This document shows positions 50,394-61,711 of a stretch of DNA of 64,000 nt, one piece after another. Source of the stretch: Panaeolus papilionaceus (taxonomy: Eukaryota; Basidiomycota; Agaricomycetes; Agaricales). The translations under genes were made by a program, and so were the position numbers. The notes beneath the pieces are model-generated. The model was not told the DNA's origin, did not search any database, and saw nothing but the letters and a program-made list of their open reading frames with translations. The stretch is taken from positions 1,922,001 through 1,986,000 of the forward strand of contig JADNRZ010000009.1 in the NCBI GenBank assembly GCA_015501605.1, in the 5' to 3' direction. The first letter of the stretch is position 1, and the number at the start of each line of letters is the position of its first letter.

Positions 50394-51071
50394 AATCCGC
50401 CCCATCCGCTTTCTCCTGTTTGATGTTTGACGTATATCAAACCAACTCCAATGGTTCTCCTCATCACAATACGACTTTGAGATCCAAGACACTGTCTACG
50501 ACTGGGATTAATTTGTGCTCCCGCTCTCGAACTTTTTTTTGTAGTACCAGGACTCTTCGCCACTACCTCCTGATATAATACCTTCCCTTGTAACACCACC
50601 TCGACATCTCCTCAGGACTATTTTTGTGTATCACCAGTATGTAGTCGTATTAATAGTAAGTGTAAACACACTGCCGTACAATATCCGTTTCTTAATATGC
50701 ATCACCATCTTCGTAACTTCTCACCAACATAATTTCGATCAAGAGTTGTCAAACGCGTTGTCACGCTCCGCTACAGGAGCAGTCCAAAATGTTGCATATG
50801 GGTCTGGTTATCTTGGAGGACCCTACCTAAGCGTACAGACCCCTGGCCGACGTGGGACCAGAGAATGATCATCAGACAGACAGACATTCAATCCTGAATT
50901 CAGCAATGAATCAATCACGAAGGTCACATGTTCGAAACCAATAGTAGCCGATTGTATTTAAGCAGTTCAACGAACATACGAGAACTTGTTGACGCTTGTC
51001 TCCCACTACGTCCACGACAGTCCTCCATTGGCACTTTGTTTGACGCCCTTCAACGAGCTGTTATTACTATC
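50394..51071. other. Spacer between the paired Kre9/KNH-like genes
   Basis: 3' UTR of copy 3 and promoter of copy 4. A TTGTATTTAAGC element near 50952 is a possible TATA site for copy 4. No gene seen. Confidence 0.5.
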
Positions 51072-52170
51072 ATGTTCGCCTTCAAAGCTCTAACGACTGT
51101 TCTCGCTCTTGTCTCCTCTGCTGTTGTCCATGCTACACCCTTGGCTATGGGTCGTCGGGATGTCATTGCCCCGAAAATCATCAAGCCCGATGCCAGTTCA
51201 GTATGGCCAGTGGGTAGTGTTCAAACCGTTACATGGTGAGTTTTCAGTTCATTGTCAACCGGTACCATGCCAGTGTGCTGACGGGCACATTCGTGTGTGA
51301 TAGGGATACCTCCAACTTCCCCCCTGATTCACAAATCACCAATCCCATTGGCAAGGTTATCCTTGGCTTCGATGAAAACGACAGTCTCAACCTGGATTTC
51401 AGTAAGTTGAACGCTCTATTTTCTCTCTTGCGGTCTTCCTTGGAGACGAGTTGTCCTATCTGCGAATGCCCCTTGCTGTTCAACGGGAGAATTCTGGTAA
51501 AGCTGGAAAAACCGTTGTGACAAGAGTTGCGCTAAAGGATCAACTATGACATGATCGCAACTTTCTAAACTCCAGAGAGCATCACTGACGACCTTTGCTA
51601 TGAATAGATCATCCTCTCGCAGAGGGCTTCAAGCTCCGCGACGGTAGTGTGAAACTCACTGTGCCAAATGTTCCTCCTCGGAATGACTACCTTATCGTTT
51701 GTAAGTTCATTGCATTTCTCGCTTCATGATAAGAATACCAACCGACAATTCCCATTACAGTATTCGGAGACTCCGGCAATACTAGTCCTAGTTTCGCCAT
51801 AACTCGTATTCAATCTGGAGGCAACAATTCATCTTCCAGCGCTGCCCCGTCCCCACCCCCAGCATCATCTAGCCAGGCCCCCGTTTCACCTACCGAGTCA
51901 CTCAACAACGCGCCTACCCCAATTACTGGATCTGCCACGACTGATGGGTCTCCCAACGCAAGCCCATCCCGTACACCCGCAGATTCCTCTGTGGCTGCCC
52001 TCCCCACGTCAACTTCCCCATCTGCCGCTGCATCAGATGATGCCGCCAACTCGCCTGCTCCTACGCCTCTCGCCGCTAACACTGGTGCAGGAATTTCTAT
52101 TCATGGATCATTGAACCTCAATGTATTCATCGTCAGCATGACGTCCATGCTAGCCCTTGTCGTCCTCTGA
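51072..52170 (+). CDS. Kre9/KNH-like protein with Ser/Thr-rich stalk and GPI signal (copy 4 of 4)
   Basis: Four exons (51072-51235, 51304-51401, 51608-51700, 51761-52170) give 254 residues. A signal peptide (MFAFKALTTVLALVSSAVVHA) is followed by the domain: SSVWPVGSVQTVTWDTSNFP, GKVILGFDENDSLNLDF, NHPLAEGFKLRDGSVKLTVP, NDYLIVLFGDSGNTSPSF. Unlike the other three copies, about 110 residues of Ser/Pro/Ala/Thr-rich, likely O-glycosylated stalk follow, then a small-residue cleavage region (ANTGAGISIHG) and a hydrophobic tail ending MLALVVL, typical of a GPI anchor signal. The product should sit on the plasma membrane or be linked to the wall, while the shorter copies would be released. Confidence 0.9.
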
Positions 52171-52363
52171 TTATGATCAGAATAGGGTATCACCCTTGAC
52201 GATTTCACGATCTGCTTGTGAACTCCCTCTGGAGTCATCAAGCTCAGCTAGTCATGCATTTTACATTAATTGCTTGACTGGCAAGCTCACGATATGTTAG
52301 GATATTTCGTTACTATTTCTCTTCATTTCTTCTTTTTGAACATCTACGAACTTCATCACGCTC

Positions 52364-53077
52364 ATGGACATAACAGGACCTGTATCACGCATAGTAGTTA
52401 GTTGCATCGCATACCTCCATCTATACACCCCTCTTGACATTGATCTTTACTTCGATGTTGCATTTTCATGTAGTAGTGCAAGCGTCGACGTAGCATGTAT
52501 GGTTCGTCATGACATGAATTGTCGTGACAAATCCTGCGCTACAGAGCACCTTTCGCGCATTGCTCCCATCATGACATGGTCGCTTGCTCCTTCCGACGCA
52601 TTCTTCATTTGCTCCTCTTTTCTGCCGATAGGGTGGGATGTATCCTATTCTACCCTTATCGCATGCCCCACCCATTATGTCCGCTCTCGAGCTCCATTCT
52701 CGCCTTCCGATTATTCCCTGGATCTTCATCGCATGACTTCAGCACCATTCCGCCTGTACACCCTGCGTCGGATGTCCGGTGCCCTGTTCACATTCTCATC
52801 TGCACCGTCATCATTTTCACCTCATGACTCGACCCATGTCATCTCATCATTTTACCGCCTCAACCACCACTCCATCTGGACTCTGGCTTTCCCTGGCATT
52901 GCTTTTCCTCACTCTTCTCATTTCCTGGTTTCCCCTCTCGATATCACAATCTGTATACTAGTATGCTACGTTTTGTCTTTTGGTCACATTTCAAATATCT
53001 TCATCGAAGGTTTCAATTTGTCATGTCAGTTAATGCAATGGAATTCAATTTGCTCTTCTCTTCTCTATCAAATTTAG
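52364..53077 (+). CDS. Orphan 237-codon open reading frame
   Basis: A single ATG-started frame, far longer than other unexplained frames in the window. It is Ser, Leu, His, Phe and Cys-rich (FSPHDSTHVISSFYRLNHHS, ITICILVCYVLSFGHISNIF), with no signal peptide and no family I recognise. The DNA is pyrimidine-rich on this strand, which by itself lowers stop-codon frequency, so chance is a serious alternative. It follows copy 4 by about 190 bases and partly overlaps where a 3' UTR might lie. Confidence 0.25.
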   Translation: MDITGPVSRIVVSCIAYLHLYTPLDIDLYFDVAFSCSSASVDVACMVRHDMNCRDKSCATEHLSRIAPIMTWSLAPSDAFFICSSFLPIGWDVSYSTLIACPTHYVRSRAPFSPSDYSLDLHRMTSAPFRLYTLRRMSGALFTFSSAPSSFSPHDSTHVISSFYRLNHHSIWTLAFPGIAFPHSSHFLVSPLDITICILVCYVLSFGHISNIFIEGFNLSCQLMQWNSICSSLLYQI

Positions 53078-54994
53078 TTTTTGTGTTCAGTTAGGCGGGA
53101 TGCCAATTCAGATTCAAAACTGGACGTCTATTTTTGAAGTACGAGGGACTGGTCGTTATGAACAATGTGCTTCCTTCTCACATTAGCACATTGGTGTACG
53201 TTCCAATATATTCTAGCTCGCTTCGCTTAGGAACACGAAGCTGCCGTTGGAGCACCTTATCTATTTATGAGTCCTTGCGAAGACGAGGTGCCCGTAGAGG
53301 TGCGACTCGAACGCAGTTGTCCAGTAATATCGCGGACGTTACCATTTGGGCCTTACTTGCTTAGGATTGTGATATTGGAGGTCGGTTGGAACATAACATA
53401 ACATTACTTCGTTCTGCGTAGTAAGTACTGTGGCCTGGCTGGAGCCTGAGTCCCTAGACTCTGGAGGCTAGATTAAATGAAGTCTTTATGAATATGCAGT
53501 ATAAAGATCTATGCGATGCACCCCAAGTTACCGCTCTAACGTCCTACTCAGGGTGTGGCGACCCGATGAATTGAATCGAATGACTGACCTGAGAGTTTTC
53601 CGATTGCCACATCGCCCATGACTGCATAAATGTATTATTAGACCTGCGCAAGTCTGTGTAACTCTGGAAAATCTGGGTGGGTAGGGTAAGTGCGAAGTAC
53701 GTCAAGGGTGTGCATTATATTTTACTTGTGTAGGGATAGTTTTAATACAACGAACTTGAAGACATCGACCTTCGACGGTGCTTTATGTCAATGCAGTTAT
53801 GAACGAGTGCGATCTTTTCATTCAGGCTTCCCACCAGCCCTTTGGTTCCTTCTTATCAAATGTGAGGAGAGGGGGTGGGCAGCTCTATAGGGTCTCTTAC
53901 GAAATGAAATTCAAAGAAGGTTCTATGGTACTCGTTCATGTAAGTATTGCATTGTATGTCAGTGATAAGGGTGACGTGGTAAGGCAACTTGAACCCTGCC
54001 TCGTTGGCGAATTTGACTCTGGAGAGACATAGTCATATATGGATATTCTGAATCTTCTTTCAAGGACGCCCACGGTGATGGTATCACGATCCTATCGTGG
54101 ACTGTGCACTGAATTTATGTCGTTCACGTTCGACGTTACATACAGCTTAGAGAGAACACCCTGTTTGAATGAGGGTCGAACATTTATGCGTTATGGCTAC
54201 ATTCCATTCAGGACCCAGGAGCAGGAGACACCATTGAGGCGTTAATTCCTTTATTGACAATTAATCTCAGGTTCGATATCCAGGCCGGCAGTAAGTATAC
54301 ATACTCCAACCTTGCAATTAAACTGCTACCTTGATGCTGACAGATTGATCATTAAACCGAGTTTCACCGGTGTTATTACCACCCCCGATCGTCAAAAGTG
54401 TTCTTATTCACAGAGAAGCACAGTCCTGAATTAACGGAGCCCGTTTTCGCAGGATGTGTGGAGTTTGTGGTCTCCTGAATGTCGAAGGACTTGATTTTTT
54501 TTGCGAGTTTTCATGGAGGCTTGTGTATGGCGCTCGTTCGAACCAAACGCCAGGATGGTGCCTGACGAATGATCTTGCAACAGTGGCAAAGAGACTAAAA
54601 TACTTAGCGCCGGTCGACATCAGGAATGATGCCAACTAAATCCGACCGACCCACAATGCCAAGGTGCTGTGGATGAATTTGATAGCAGGAACATTCTTGA
54701 TGTCTGTTACACTTCCCTTGCTGCGTCCTCAATGTAAACTTGGGAAACTCACAGGTGCAGAATTCCAAATGATTACCATAAGTAATAGGAATGATACAAT
54801 ACAGCTTCATTCATATACATAACTACTGTCCATCATACAGTTAGATACACTTCTTATCTGCTCGTAAGTACATATAAATAGGTTACAGGTTAGTGTCTCA
54901 TTAAAGCAAGTCAGTAAGCATGGTGTTGGTACAGTGCCAATAAATTGTGAGTATATATCGTAAAAGTCATCATGTCATAACTCGGACAGGGGGC
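53078..54994. other. Intergenic region, no gene supported
   Basis: Only short frames under 85 codons on both strands. Nothing with family motifs. Confidence 0.5.
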
Positions 54995-56326
54995 TTAGTA
55001 TGGCAGAGGGACACAGTTAACCGAGGCCCACATCCTCTTCCTTTTCGAAGAATAAATCTTTGGGAACATCTCCTCGCAAAATTTCTCGCATCTTCCTTCA
55101 AACACCCTCGAATCGAATTTCCAAGGCCGTTCCTGTAGGATGTGGTATTCGAGATTGAGCTTGATCGAATCCAAGCCATCAAAACCCTCTTCGCATAACA
55201 AGGTGTCAAGCGCAGCCCAAGCCTGTTCGCCAGGGAAGTACTCCGACTTCTTAATCCACGGCGCACTCGACGCAACAATAAGCTTGAACTCGATAGCCCG
55301 CAACGCCGGACAAGGCATCGTACGGGGCTGCAAGATCGCGGCAATCTTCGTGAGTGGGTCATCCGCCCCTATCCTGATGTCCGTCTTGTGACCCAGAATC
55401 AAGGTGTGGAGGTTCGGCAACTGATCGAATGGGATTGACCAGGCGTCGTTGTAAAATGCATGCGTCACAAGCTCGATGATTTCCAGTTCCAGGACCTCGA
55501 GGTGGGCGAATGCGTTTCGTGCTACCTGCATCGAGCGCACAAAGTCATTTTGGCTGAAGATGACGTATTTGAGGCGTTTGACCTGCGCTAGTGCGTTTAA
55601 GTAGGCAGAGAACGCATCGTCTCTCGGATCTTCCTCTGCCTCTGCTAAGTCTAGTGTGGGGAAGGGGAAACAAAAGTCGATGTTGATGGATTCGACTTGG
55701 CCGTTGGGTATCAGTCCCTCGAGGATGGGGGAGGCGGTGCTGTCAAATCGCAGAATATGGAAGCATATGTTCTTAACTGCGCTTCCGGCCAGGATAGTCG
55801 GTGGAAGATCGACCATGTTCCGCAATCTCAGCGTCTTGAGCTTCGGGGATCGGCATAGGGTCATAAACACGTCTCTGAAGGCGTTATTGAGGTGACTCCA
55901 ATTCACGGCCATCGAGAAAGACCTTATCCACACCGCAAATTCTTCGAGTTGGGGGTATAGCACTCGCAATATTATGGGTAAAGCTTCATTATCGAGGATG
56001 CCGTACGCGGCATACGCGGAGCTCTCCATAACCAAACGGAAGCTTTTGACGTGGGGAAGGAGGCTAATTGTGGCGTCATGGCAGTCAAGCATAATGGCCT
56101 TTAGCTTCCAAAGCCTCGAGACGAGCTTGGTACTCTGCACTTGCGCATCTTGAACGAGTTTGATGTCGCGGAAGAGGTATCGCTGAGCGCGATAGCGAAA
56201 GGCGTGACATACGAGGAGGCAAGCTCGGAGGGCATCCCAGGACTGTCGATCGTGGGCTGTATTTCCAAGTTCGTCAATAAACAATTCGAGAAGTTCTGCA
56301 GGAACGAGGTGGGCAGAGCAAGGCAT
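54995..56326 (-). CDS. F-box domain protein, Agaricomycete type
   Basis: A single exon of 443 residues on the minus strand. The ATG at 56324-56326 is chosen because the frame upstream has no earlier ATG. The start MPCSAHLVPAELLELFIDEL, followed by LRACLLVCHAFRYRAQRYLF, is an F-box: it would bind Skp1 in an SCF ubiquitin ligase. The rest is a leucine-rich, LRR-like region without clear regular repeats (LPHVKSFRLVM, PKLKTLRLRNM, HLEVLELEIIEL, LPNLHTLILGH). Such intron-poor F-box proteins are highly expanded in mushroom genomes, with unknown substrates. The frame is intact. Regulation is not visible. Confidence 0.85.
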   Translation of the reverse strand: MPCSAHLVPAELLELFIDELGNTAHDRQSWDALRACLLVCHAFRYRAQRYLFRDIKLVQDAQVQSTKLVSRLWKLKAIMLDCHDATISLLPHVKSFRLVMESSAYAAYGILDNEALPIILRVLYPQLEEFAVWIRSFSMAVNWSHLNNAFRDVFMTLCRSPKLKTLRLRNMVDLPPTILAGSAVKNICFHILRFDSTASPILEGLIPNGQVESINIDFCFPFPTLDLAEAEEDPRDDAFSAYLNALAQVKRLKYVIFSQNDFVRSMQVARNAFAHLEVLELEIIELVTHAFYNDAWSIPFDQLPNLHTLILGHKTDIRIGADDPLTKIAAILQPRTMPCPALRAIEFKLIVASSAPWIKKSEYFPGEQAWAALDTLLCEEGFDGLDSIKLNLEYHILQERPWKFDSRVFEGRCEKFCEEMFPKIYSSKRKRMWASVNCVPLPY

Positions 56327-56732
56327 ATTTGAAACTCGACGGGTGGGTTGTAGGTTAGGAATGAAAAGTGAAGATGAGTGGGTTAAGATAGGAAAGGAGA
56401 AGTAGGTATTTAGTTGATGTCTCGCTGACCTCAATTATTCCTCATGAGGCTCCAGCCCCTATTTAGTCAAGAGCCATCAACTGAACGACGAAAGGACTGA
56501 CGTCACTGAGCCAAAATCTTGCTTTTGCAATTATAACCTCGTAGCAGCGGCTACGACGAGGGAGCTGGCAGCAGAATATAGCCCACGTTCTTGGAGGTGT
56601 ATATTTGCTACTAACGGTGAATATGGCTTGCTGATCACGTTGGTTGGGCAATTCGCTTTCTTCTTGTAGACAAAATTCTGGGTCTTTTTGCTTTACTTTT
56701 CCTACGATAGGCCAAAGAAGCTTTGATAAGGT
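56327..56732. other. Short intergenic region
   Basis: Promoter of the F-box gene and 3' UTR of the carboxylesterase gene. No other feature. Confidence 0.5.
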
Positions 56733-59010
56733 TTACGTCTGCATATCACCACTGATTCCATGCCAGAAATCACAGCGGTCAATAAAATCGCCTGTCAACG
56801 ATTCCATAGCGACTGCTCCTGGCTGAAGCAGTATACGAGGGCTCCCAGAATCTGCAGTGACGGGCTATCGCAGGAGAAAAAAATCAACTCGATTGACCAA
56901 ACAGGGGTTGAAGGAGCTTTGCTTACATCCCAAGTAGCGGACTTTGAAGTAGGTTTCCCATCCGTTACGAACGAGGACCAAAACTCGCGCATTGTTTTAA
57001 AGAGAGCTAGGTCGTCTGCGTTGGCACTTGAAGAGGGCCCGAATATTCCACCAAGTTCCGCGGCATGATCAGACCCTAGATGAGGGTTGTTGTAGCTGGA
57101 AAAAGTGTCAATGCAACAAATCCCGCATGTAGCCAGACAACGTTCACTTACTGGTACTGGTAAGACCGTCCTCCAGCTACCTTTTTCCGAGCTCCAGCAC
57201 CGGTGATCATAGCAGCACTACAGATATATCTCGCCTCACCGTACATCCTTGCACCTTGTGCACTGACACTATTAGAGAACGAAGCCAGAGGGTACATTTT
57301 CTCTGCCTCCGCCAGTTCAGCATCAGTCACTGTCGCCCATTGACCTTGGAAAAACGTCGTAACCGTCTGCTCGTTCGCGTTAGGTTCAGAGGTGTTCGCA
57401 GCGGGGTCTTTGAGTCCCGCAGACCAGTTGTTGCCTTCGTTGGTGTTGGAACCAAAGAAGACTGGGACGCGGGCGAAGTTGCCTGCTTTGAACGCTTCAA
57501 CGGGTCGCTGAGTGATAAAGTTGTTGTCTAAAATCGGAGCGAAGACGAAGAGAGTGTCAAGTCGGGCACCCAGGGTTTTACTTCCTGCTGCTGTCAAAAC
57601 GTCGCTGGATTTGCTGCGTAAGCATGAGAGTGTCTGTGCGTTTTTAGGGCAGCCACTGTAGAAAAAGAAAGATAGTGAGTTAATTGGGGCTTGAGCGGGG
57701 AAGCAGATAGGAAGTTCTAAACATACGCAAAAGAAGCAAACTGTTCATATATTCCCTCCACATACGTCCCGTCAAATGAAGGAGTGAAGCTTAATGATGG
57801 GCTGTCCCCCATGGCGGCCTGGAAAAGCCCTTGGTTGTTTCCTCCATTCGCAATTAGCTATGATACGTGTTGAGCTGCAGTAGGATTGATAAAATTGGGA
57901 TGTCGTACTTGGAACATGGTAGATCCTGCCCCAGCAGATTGCCCCCAAATTGTAACTCGGCTGCACAGAAGAGAGAAAAAAAAGGAATGAACTCAGGGAT
58001 ACGGACCGTGCCTGATAAAAAACCGCTCACTTAGGATCACCTCCGAATTGTGAGATATAGCGCTTGACCCATTGTAAACCGGCCCTCTTTTGTAACACTA
58101 TTAGCTGGCTATATGCCTATCATAGGTGCTAAAAATCTACCTGGTCAAGTAAACCTGCATTCAGCCCCCGGTCTTGACCAATTTGACTTCCACCTGAAGA
58201 TAAAATTAAACATGGTACAGGCCCCAGAATGCTGGATGATATAGCTCACCTAAGAAGCCGAATTGTCCGAGACGATATTCAAATGAAACAAATATGAACG
58301 GTTTTGCGGATGTTTGTAGAAGTAACGTTGGGTCAGTGTGACTGTCTCCTCCTTGGAAACCTCCACCTATGCGAGATAATATAAGTGCTGTTTAAGGTGG
58401 CTGCGACTGGGGATGGTACTAACCGTGGAACCAAACCATTACGGGCAATTTGTCGGTGGTTTTCGTGTTATTAGGGAGGAAGACCTTTGCGGCATCGTTG
58501 TTAAAACTGCAGAACCTAAAGAGCTCGCAAATACCTACATTTCCGAAAAGACAATCCTCGGAGTTGGAGCCCACAGAAGTTTGTGTCGTGGAGATGCAGG
58601 CTTTCCCAAACTAGAAGAGAGGCCACGACAGAGGAAATGTTTATACAATTCAACTAAATCTTCGAAATCCGGGCCTAGAAGAAACGAAACGACGTACCTG
58701 GGTAGCACTTACAGTCCCAAGCTGCTTTGAGGGTGGGGTCACTGGGGGGCGCCACCTCAAGTTCCCTAGAGGTGGGTCTGCAAAGGGAACCCCGCGGAAA
58801 GATACAATGCCAGTTGCTGTGTTGGAAGCACCAACGAAAGTCCCATCTGGCGATAAAAGGCGATGAAAATGAGCGAACAATAGTTGAGAGGAGAAAGTTC
58901 AACCACTGACAATCAAGTTTGACGGTCGTGCCGATCGCGGCGTCCGATGGTGCACCCAGAGCGAAGTGCACAGACGATATAAGAGCGATAAAGGCTTTGG
59001 AAAGAAACAT
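56733..59010 (-). CDS. Secreted type-B carboxylesterase/lipase
   Basis: About twelve exons on the minus strand, start at 59010 (MFLSKAFIALISSVHFALGA, a signal peptide), early exons 58911-59010, 58698-58846, 58539-58610, 58424-58484, 58250-58366. Alpha/beta-hydrolase family motifs are clear: FRGVPFADPPLGNLRW, NSEDCLFGNVFLPNN, LPVMVWFHGGGFQGG, VSFEYRLGQFGFLG and VTIWGQSAGAGS, with the nucleophile Ser in GQSAG. The acid is probably Glu in GSNTNEGN and the His in SDHAAELGG. The end is best read with a last intron after SATWD, which gives DSGSPRILLQPGAVAMES and DRCDFWHGISGDMQT, the usual family ending; reading through gives an unrelated tail. It should hydrolyse ester bonds of lipids or plant-derived substrates outside the cell; the substrate is unknown. 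Confidence 0.87.
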
Positions 59011-60346
59011 TACTCGACAGTGGCACCAACGAGAGTGGAAGTGGGAGTTATGTAGGATAATCGTCTGCGTCTTAAAAATAAAGCTTCGTAATACATCTCG
59101 CTTCGACTCCAACAATTTAGTCTGATAAACCCGATATGAATAGCATTTAAAACAGAATAAATTGGTGCTGCATCTAGCACGGCCTCCTGAAGCAATTCGC
59201 AAGCCGGCTGCGCATCCGTTCCTGCTGGCGTCTTTGACGAGGTTCCAAAAAAGAAGAGAAAACTATACCATATCTGCCGTATCGAAGTCCTAAGAAATAG
59301 CTAGATTGTTTCCTGGAAGACATAGAAGCTTGAATGCAAGCAGTTGTGGTCCAATTGGAGAAGCAATTGTCTGAGAAGCAACTTTTTCTTGAAATAAAAC
59401 GAGCCTGATGATCATGACGCATGGGATGGAATATTTTGAGGTGAATCTCTGCAAGAATGCAAGGAACGCATGACCAGGTTGCAGGGCGTTTCATAGTCGG
59501 TTTCAAGACATTCAGAAGTGAAGATGCAAACAGTTCCTGTGGTGGTTGGCAGACGACAATCAAACCGGTTTTCTTGATGGTTTATCATGTTGTGCAATGA
59601 TATCTGATACCAAGTTTCCAATGAGAATGTATAGCAAGTATGAAGAGAATGTATAATTTTTTTGTGTCAAACACTGCGGTCGCAGGTCGTAGTTGTGGTT
59701 GTTGTCAACATTGATGAGGTGCTCAGACCATCAACTCGATGTGCCCCTGAATAATGATTGATGAGCCGCCCCTAAACCTCTCATTGTCACTGGTCACTTA
59801 CCTTGACCAACCGGCTACCGCGCCCCCGCCCTTTTCTTTCGACCGAAAGGGAGGTTAATCGCTATTTATATAAGGACGCTGTGATGAACAGCAGGTGTTG
59901 ACTCTAGGTATCCCCTTCATCGACCACCACCACCAGTCTGGCCTCATTCAGACAGAAAGGCAGATATCCAGCACTCAGCTCTTGTCCCGATTCAGACACT
60001 TCTCTCTCAGCACTGTCGACCTAAGATTTAACGGACACTTACGTCCTGAAGCGGCAGAATCGAGGACAAGGTCGTCGAATTGGGTTGCATGGGCTTCCAG
60101 AGTCAACTCGTGTTTGATTAGTGTGTCTGATAACGAAATCAGCTCTCAAAGGCTTGCTGCTTGGATCTGCCTCGCGATAATCCGCGTGGAATTCATATTT
60201 ACCATTAGGCAGAAATGCCAGTCAGCCTCCTTCCCACCTGCATAAAGTTTCCTCTTTCTCGCGTAGGTGAGTGCTCGTTCACTAGATGTGACTGACGAAC
60301 GACTGACGGCTAGTCCTACTTTGTGTGCACTATTATCATAGGAAGG
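59011..60346. other. Divergent upstream region of two genes
   Basis: Promoters of the carboxylesterase (-) and of the F-box gene at 60347 (+). A TTTATATAAGG TATA-like element lies at 59865-59875. A 116-codon plus-strand frame at 59895-60245 lies in the probable leader of the downstream gene and has no family motif. Confidence 0.5.
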
Positions 60347-61405
60347 ATGATTTCATACTTTTTTGGGATTCCTTTATCCATGTTACAGATTCAAGACGCC
60401 AAATGGACGATATCATGGATCCTCCTTATTTCTGTGTCTTACACCTACGCTGTCAGCAGGCTCACCGGTCGTTCTCTCTTTGACGAGGACGATATGAAAC
60501 CGCAGCAAATTCGGAGACATACGCTCGCTCATGCAAGGAGGCTGCAAGCTGCTAGACTTGCCCAGCGTCAGTTAGAGGAGATGCAGGAGCGATTGAAACG
60601 TGGTCCCTTGCCTATTTTCGATCTCCCTCCGGAACTCGTGTTGACAATCCTCGGACACTGCTCTGACTGGCCGCAGACGTACTTGTCCCTCATTAGGGTG
60701 TCAAAATATTGCTCCCGAATGACGCACAATGCCTGTCTTTCACGAATGCCCATTCTCCTCATCGACGAGAGACAGATATCCTCCTTCCATTTATTTCTCC
60801 AGAAGAATACAACCACTTCGGAACTCATTCGTCACCTTTGGGTTACACCGCCAAAGGAAGAACTGCTGAGCAAGTGCACAGAAATTGTGTATGACTGCAG
60901 AAATTTACGATCACTGGCTACGACCGTTATGATTTTTGACGTTTCCATCGTCCGTCCACGACGACATACAAAGCTCCGCCATCAGCATCTCAAGGATGTT
61001 ACGTTTCTATTATCGCTCTCTCCGGCATGGTCGCAGCTTGTTCAGGATCCGAAAGCATTGGCACCTCTGCAGCAGATAACTCATTTGCGGATCATTATGG
61101 ATCGCATTCCAATGACAATTCCGCTCCCCAACCTTACGCATTTTTCGTACAGGGTATTGAAACAAGTTGCTGACCGCGAGGCACTGGGCAGGACGTTGTT
61201 CGAGGAGAAGACACTATATCCGTCATTGCAAACTGTAATTATGACGCAACCATCCCCTGCAGGATTGCGTATTAGACGTGTAGGGCAGAAGAGATTTTTC
61301 GTTTTTGATATACAAAACGGACAATCGGAGTTAGAACTCTGGTGTGATAATGCTCGCCATAGGGGTATTTGGGTGATTGCAGCTGATTCACGACCTTCAC
61401 GATGA
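60347..61405 (+). CDS. F-box domain protein with N-terminal hydrophobic segment
   Basis: A single exon, 352 residues from the ATG at 60347. Residues 1-40 are hydrophobic (MISYFFGIPLSMLQIQ, then WTISWILLISVSYTYAV), which could be a membrane anchor. A basic Gln/Arg-rich helix follows (RRHTLAHARRLQAARLAQRQ), then the F-box: PLPIFDLPPELVLTILGHCS to LIRVSKYCSRMTHN. The remainder resembles the variable region of Agaricomycete F-box proteins (LIRHLWVTPP, ITHLRIIMDRIP, PNLTHFSYRVL). A membrane-bound F-box protein would point SCF activity to a membrane substrate; this is inference. An unrecognised 5' intron could also mean the true start is elsewhere. Confidence 0.8.
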   Translation: MISYFFGIPLSMLQIQDAKWTISWILLISVSYTYAVSRLTGRSLFDEDDMKPQQIRRHTLAHARRLQAARLAQRQLEEMQERLKRGPLPIFDLPPELVLTILGHCSDWPQTYLSLIRVSKYCSRMTHNACLSRMPILLIDERQISSFHLFLQKNTTTSELIRHLWVTPPKEELLSKCTEIVYDCRNLRSLATTVMIFDVSIVRPRRHTKLRHQHLKDVTFLLSLSPAWSQLVQDPKALAPLQQITHLRIIMDRIPMTIPLPNLTHFSYRVLKQVADREALGRTLFEEKTLYPSLQTVIMTQPSPAGLRIRRVGQKRFFVFDIQNGQSELELWCDNARHRGIWVIAADSRPSR

Positions 61406-61711
61406 ACATTATATGTTGTATTATAAGATGTATTTTATCTGTATCGCGGAATATTTTTCTTTTAATTATCAAATGTTTCTTGAAAAGCGGAGACAAAGGT
61501 ATAAAGATCCGGTAGAACCCGGGATAAACCGAGACTGACATAAGGGTCAATTGAGGTGGGAGTAGTTTTTAGAGATCATTACACAACAGGGAATTTATAA
61601 TTCTGCTCTTCCTTCCTTACACTCACCCTCACGGCGACGACTAACCACCCCTCCAACAATACCAGCCAGCAGCTACCCTCTCAATCCCCCGCTCAGAGGC
61701 GGGGCAGGGAT
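61406..61711. other. Short intergenic region
   Basis: 3' UTR of the F-box gene and promoter of the carrier gene; includes a pyrimidine-rich stretch near 61615-61690, a likely leader. Confidence 0.45.

Noticed and set aside
59895..60245. 116-codon plus-strand frame before the second F-box gene
   Set aside because: Lies between a TATA-like element and the F-box start, so it is best explained as leader sequence.
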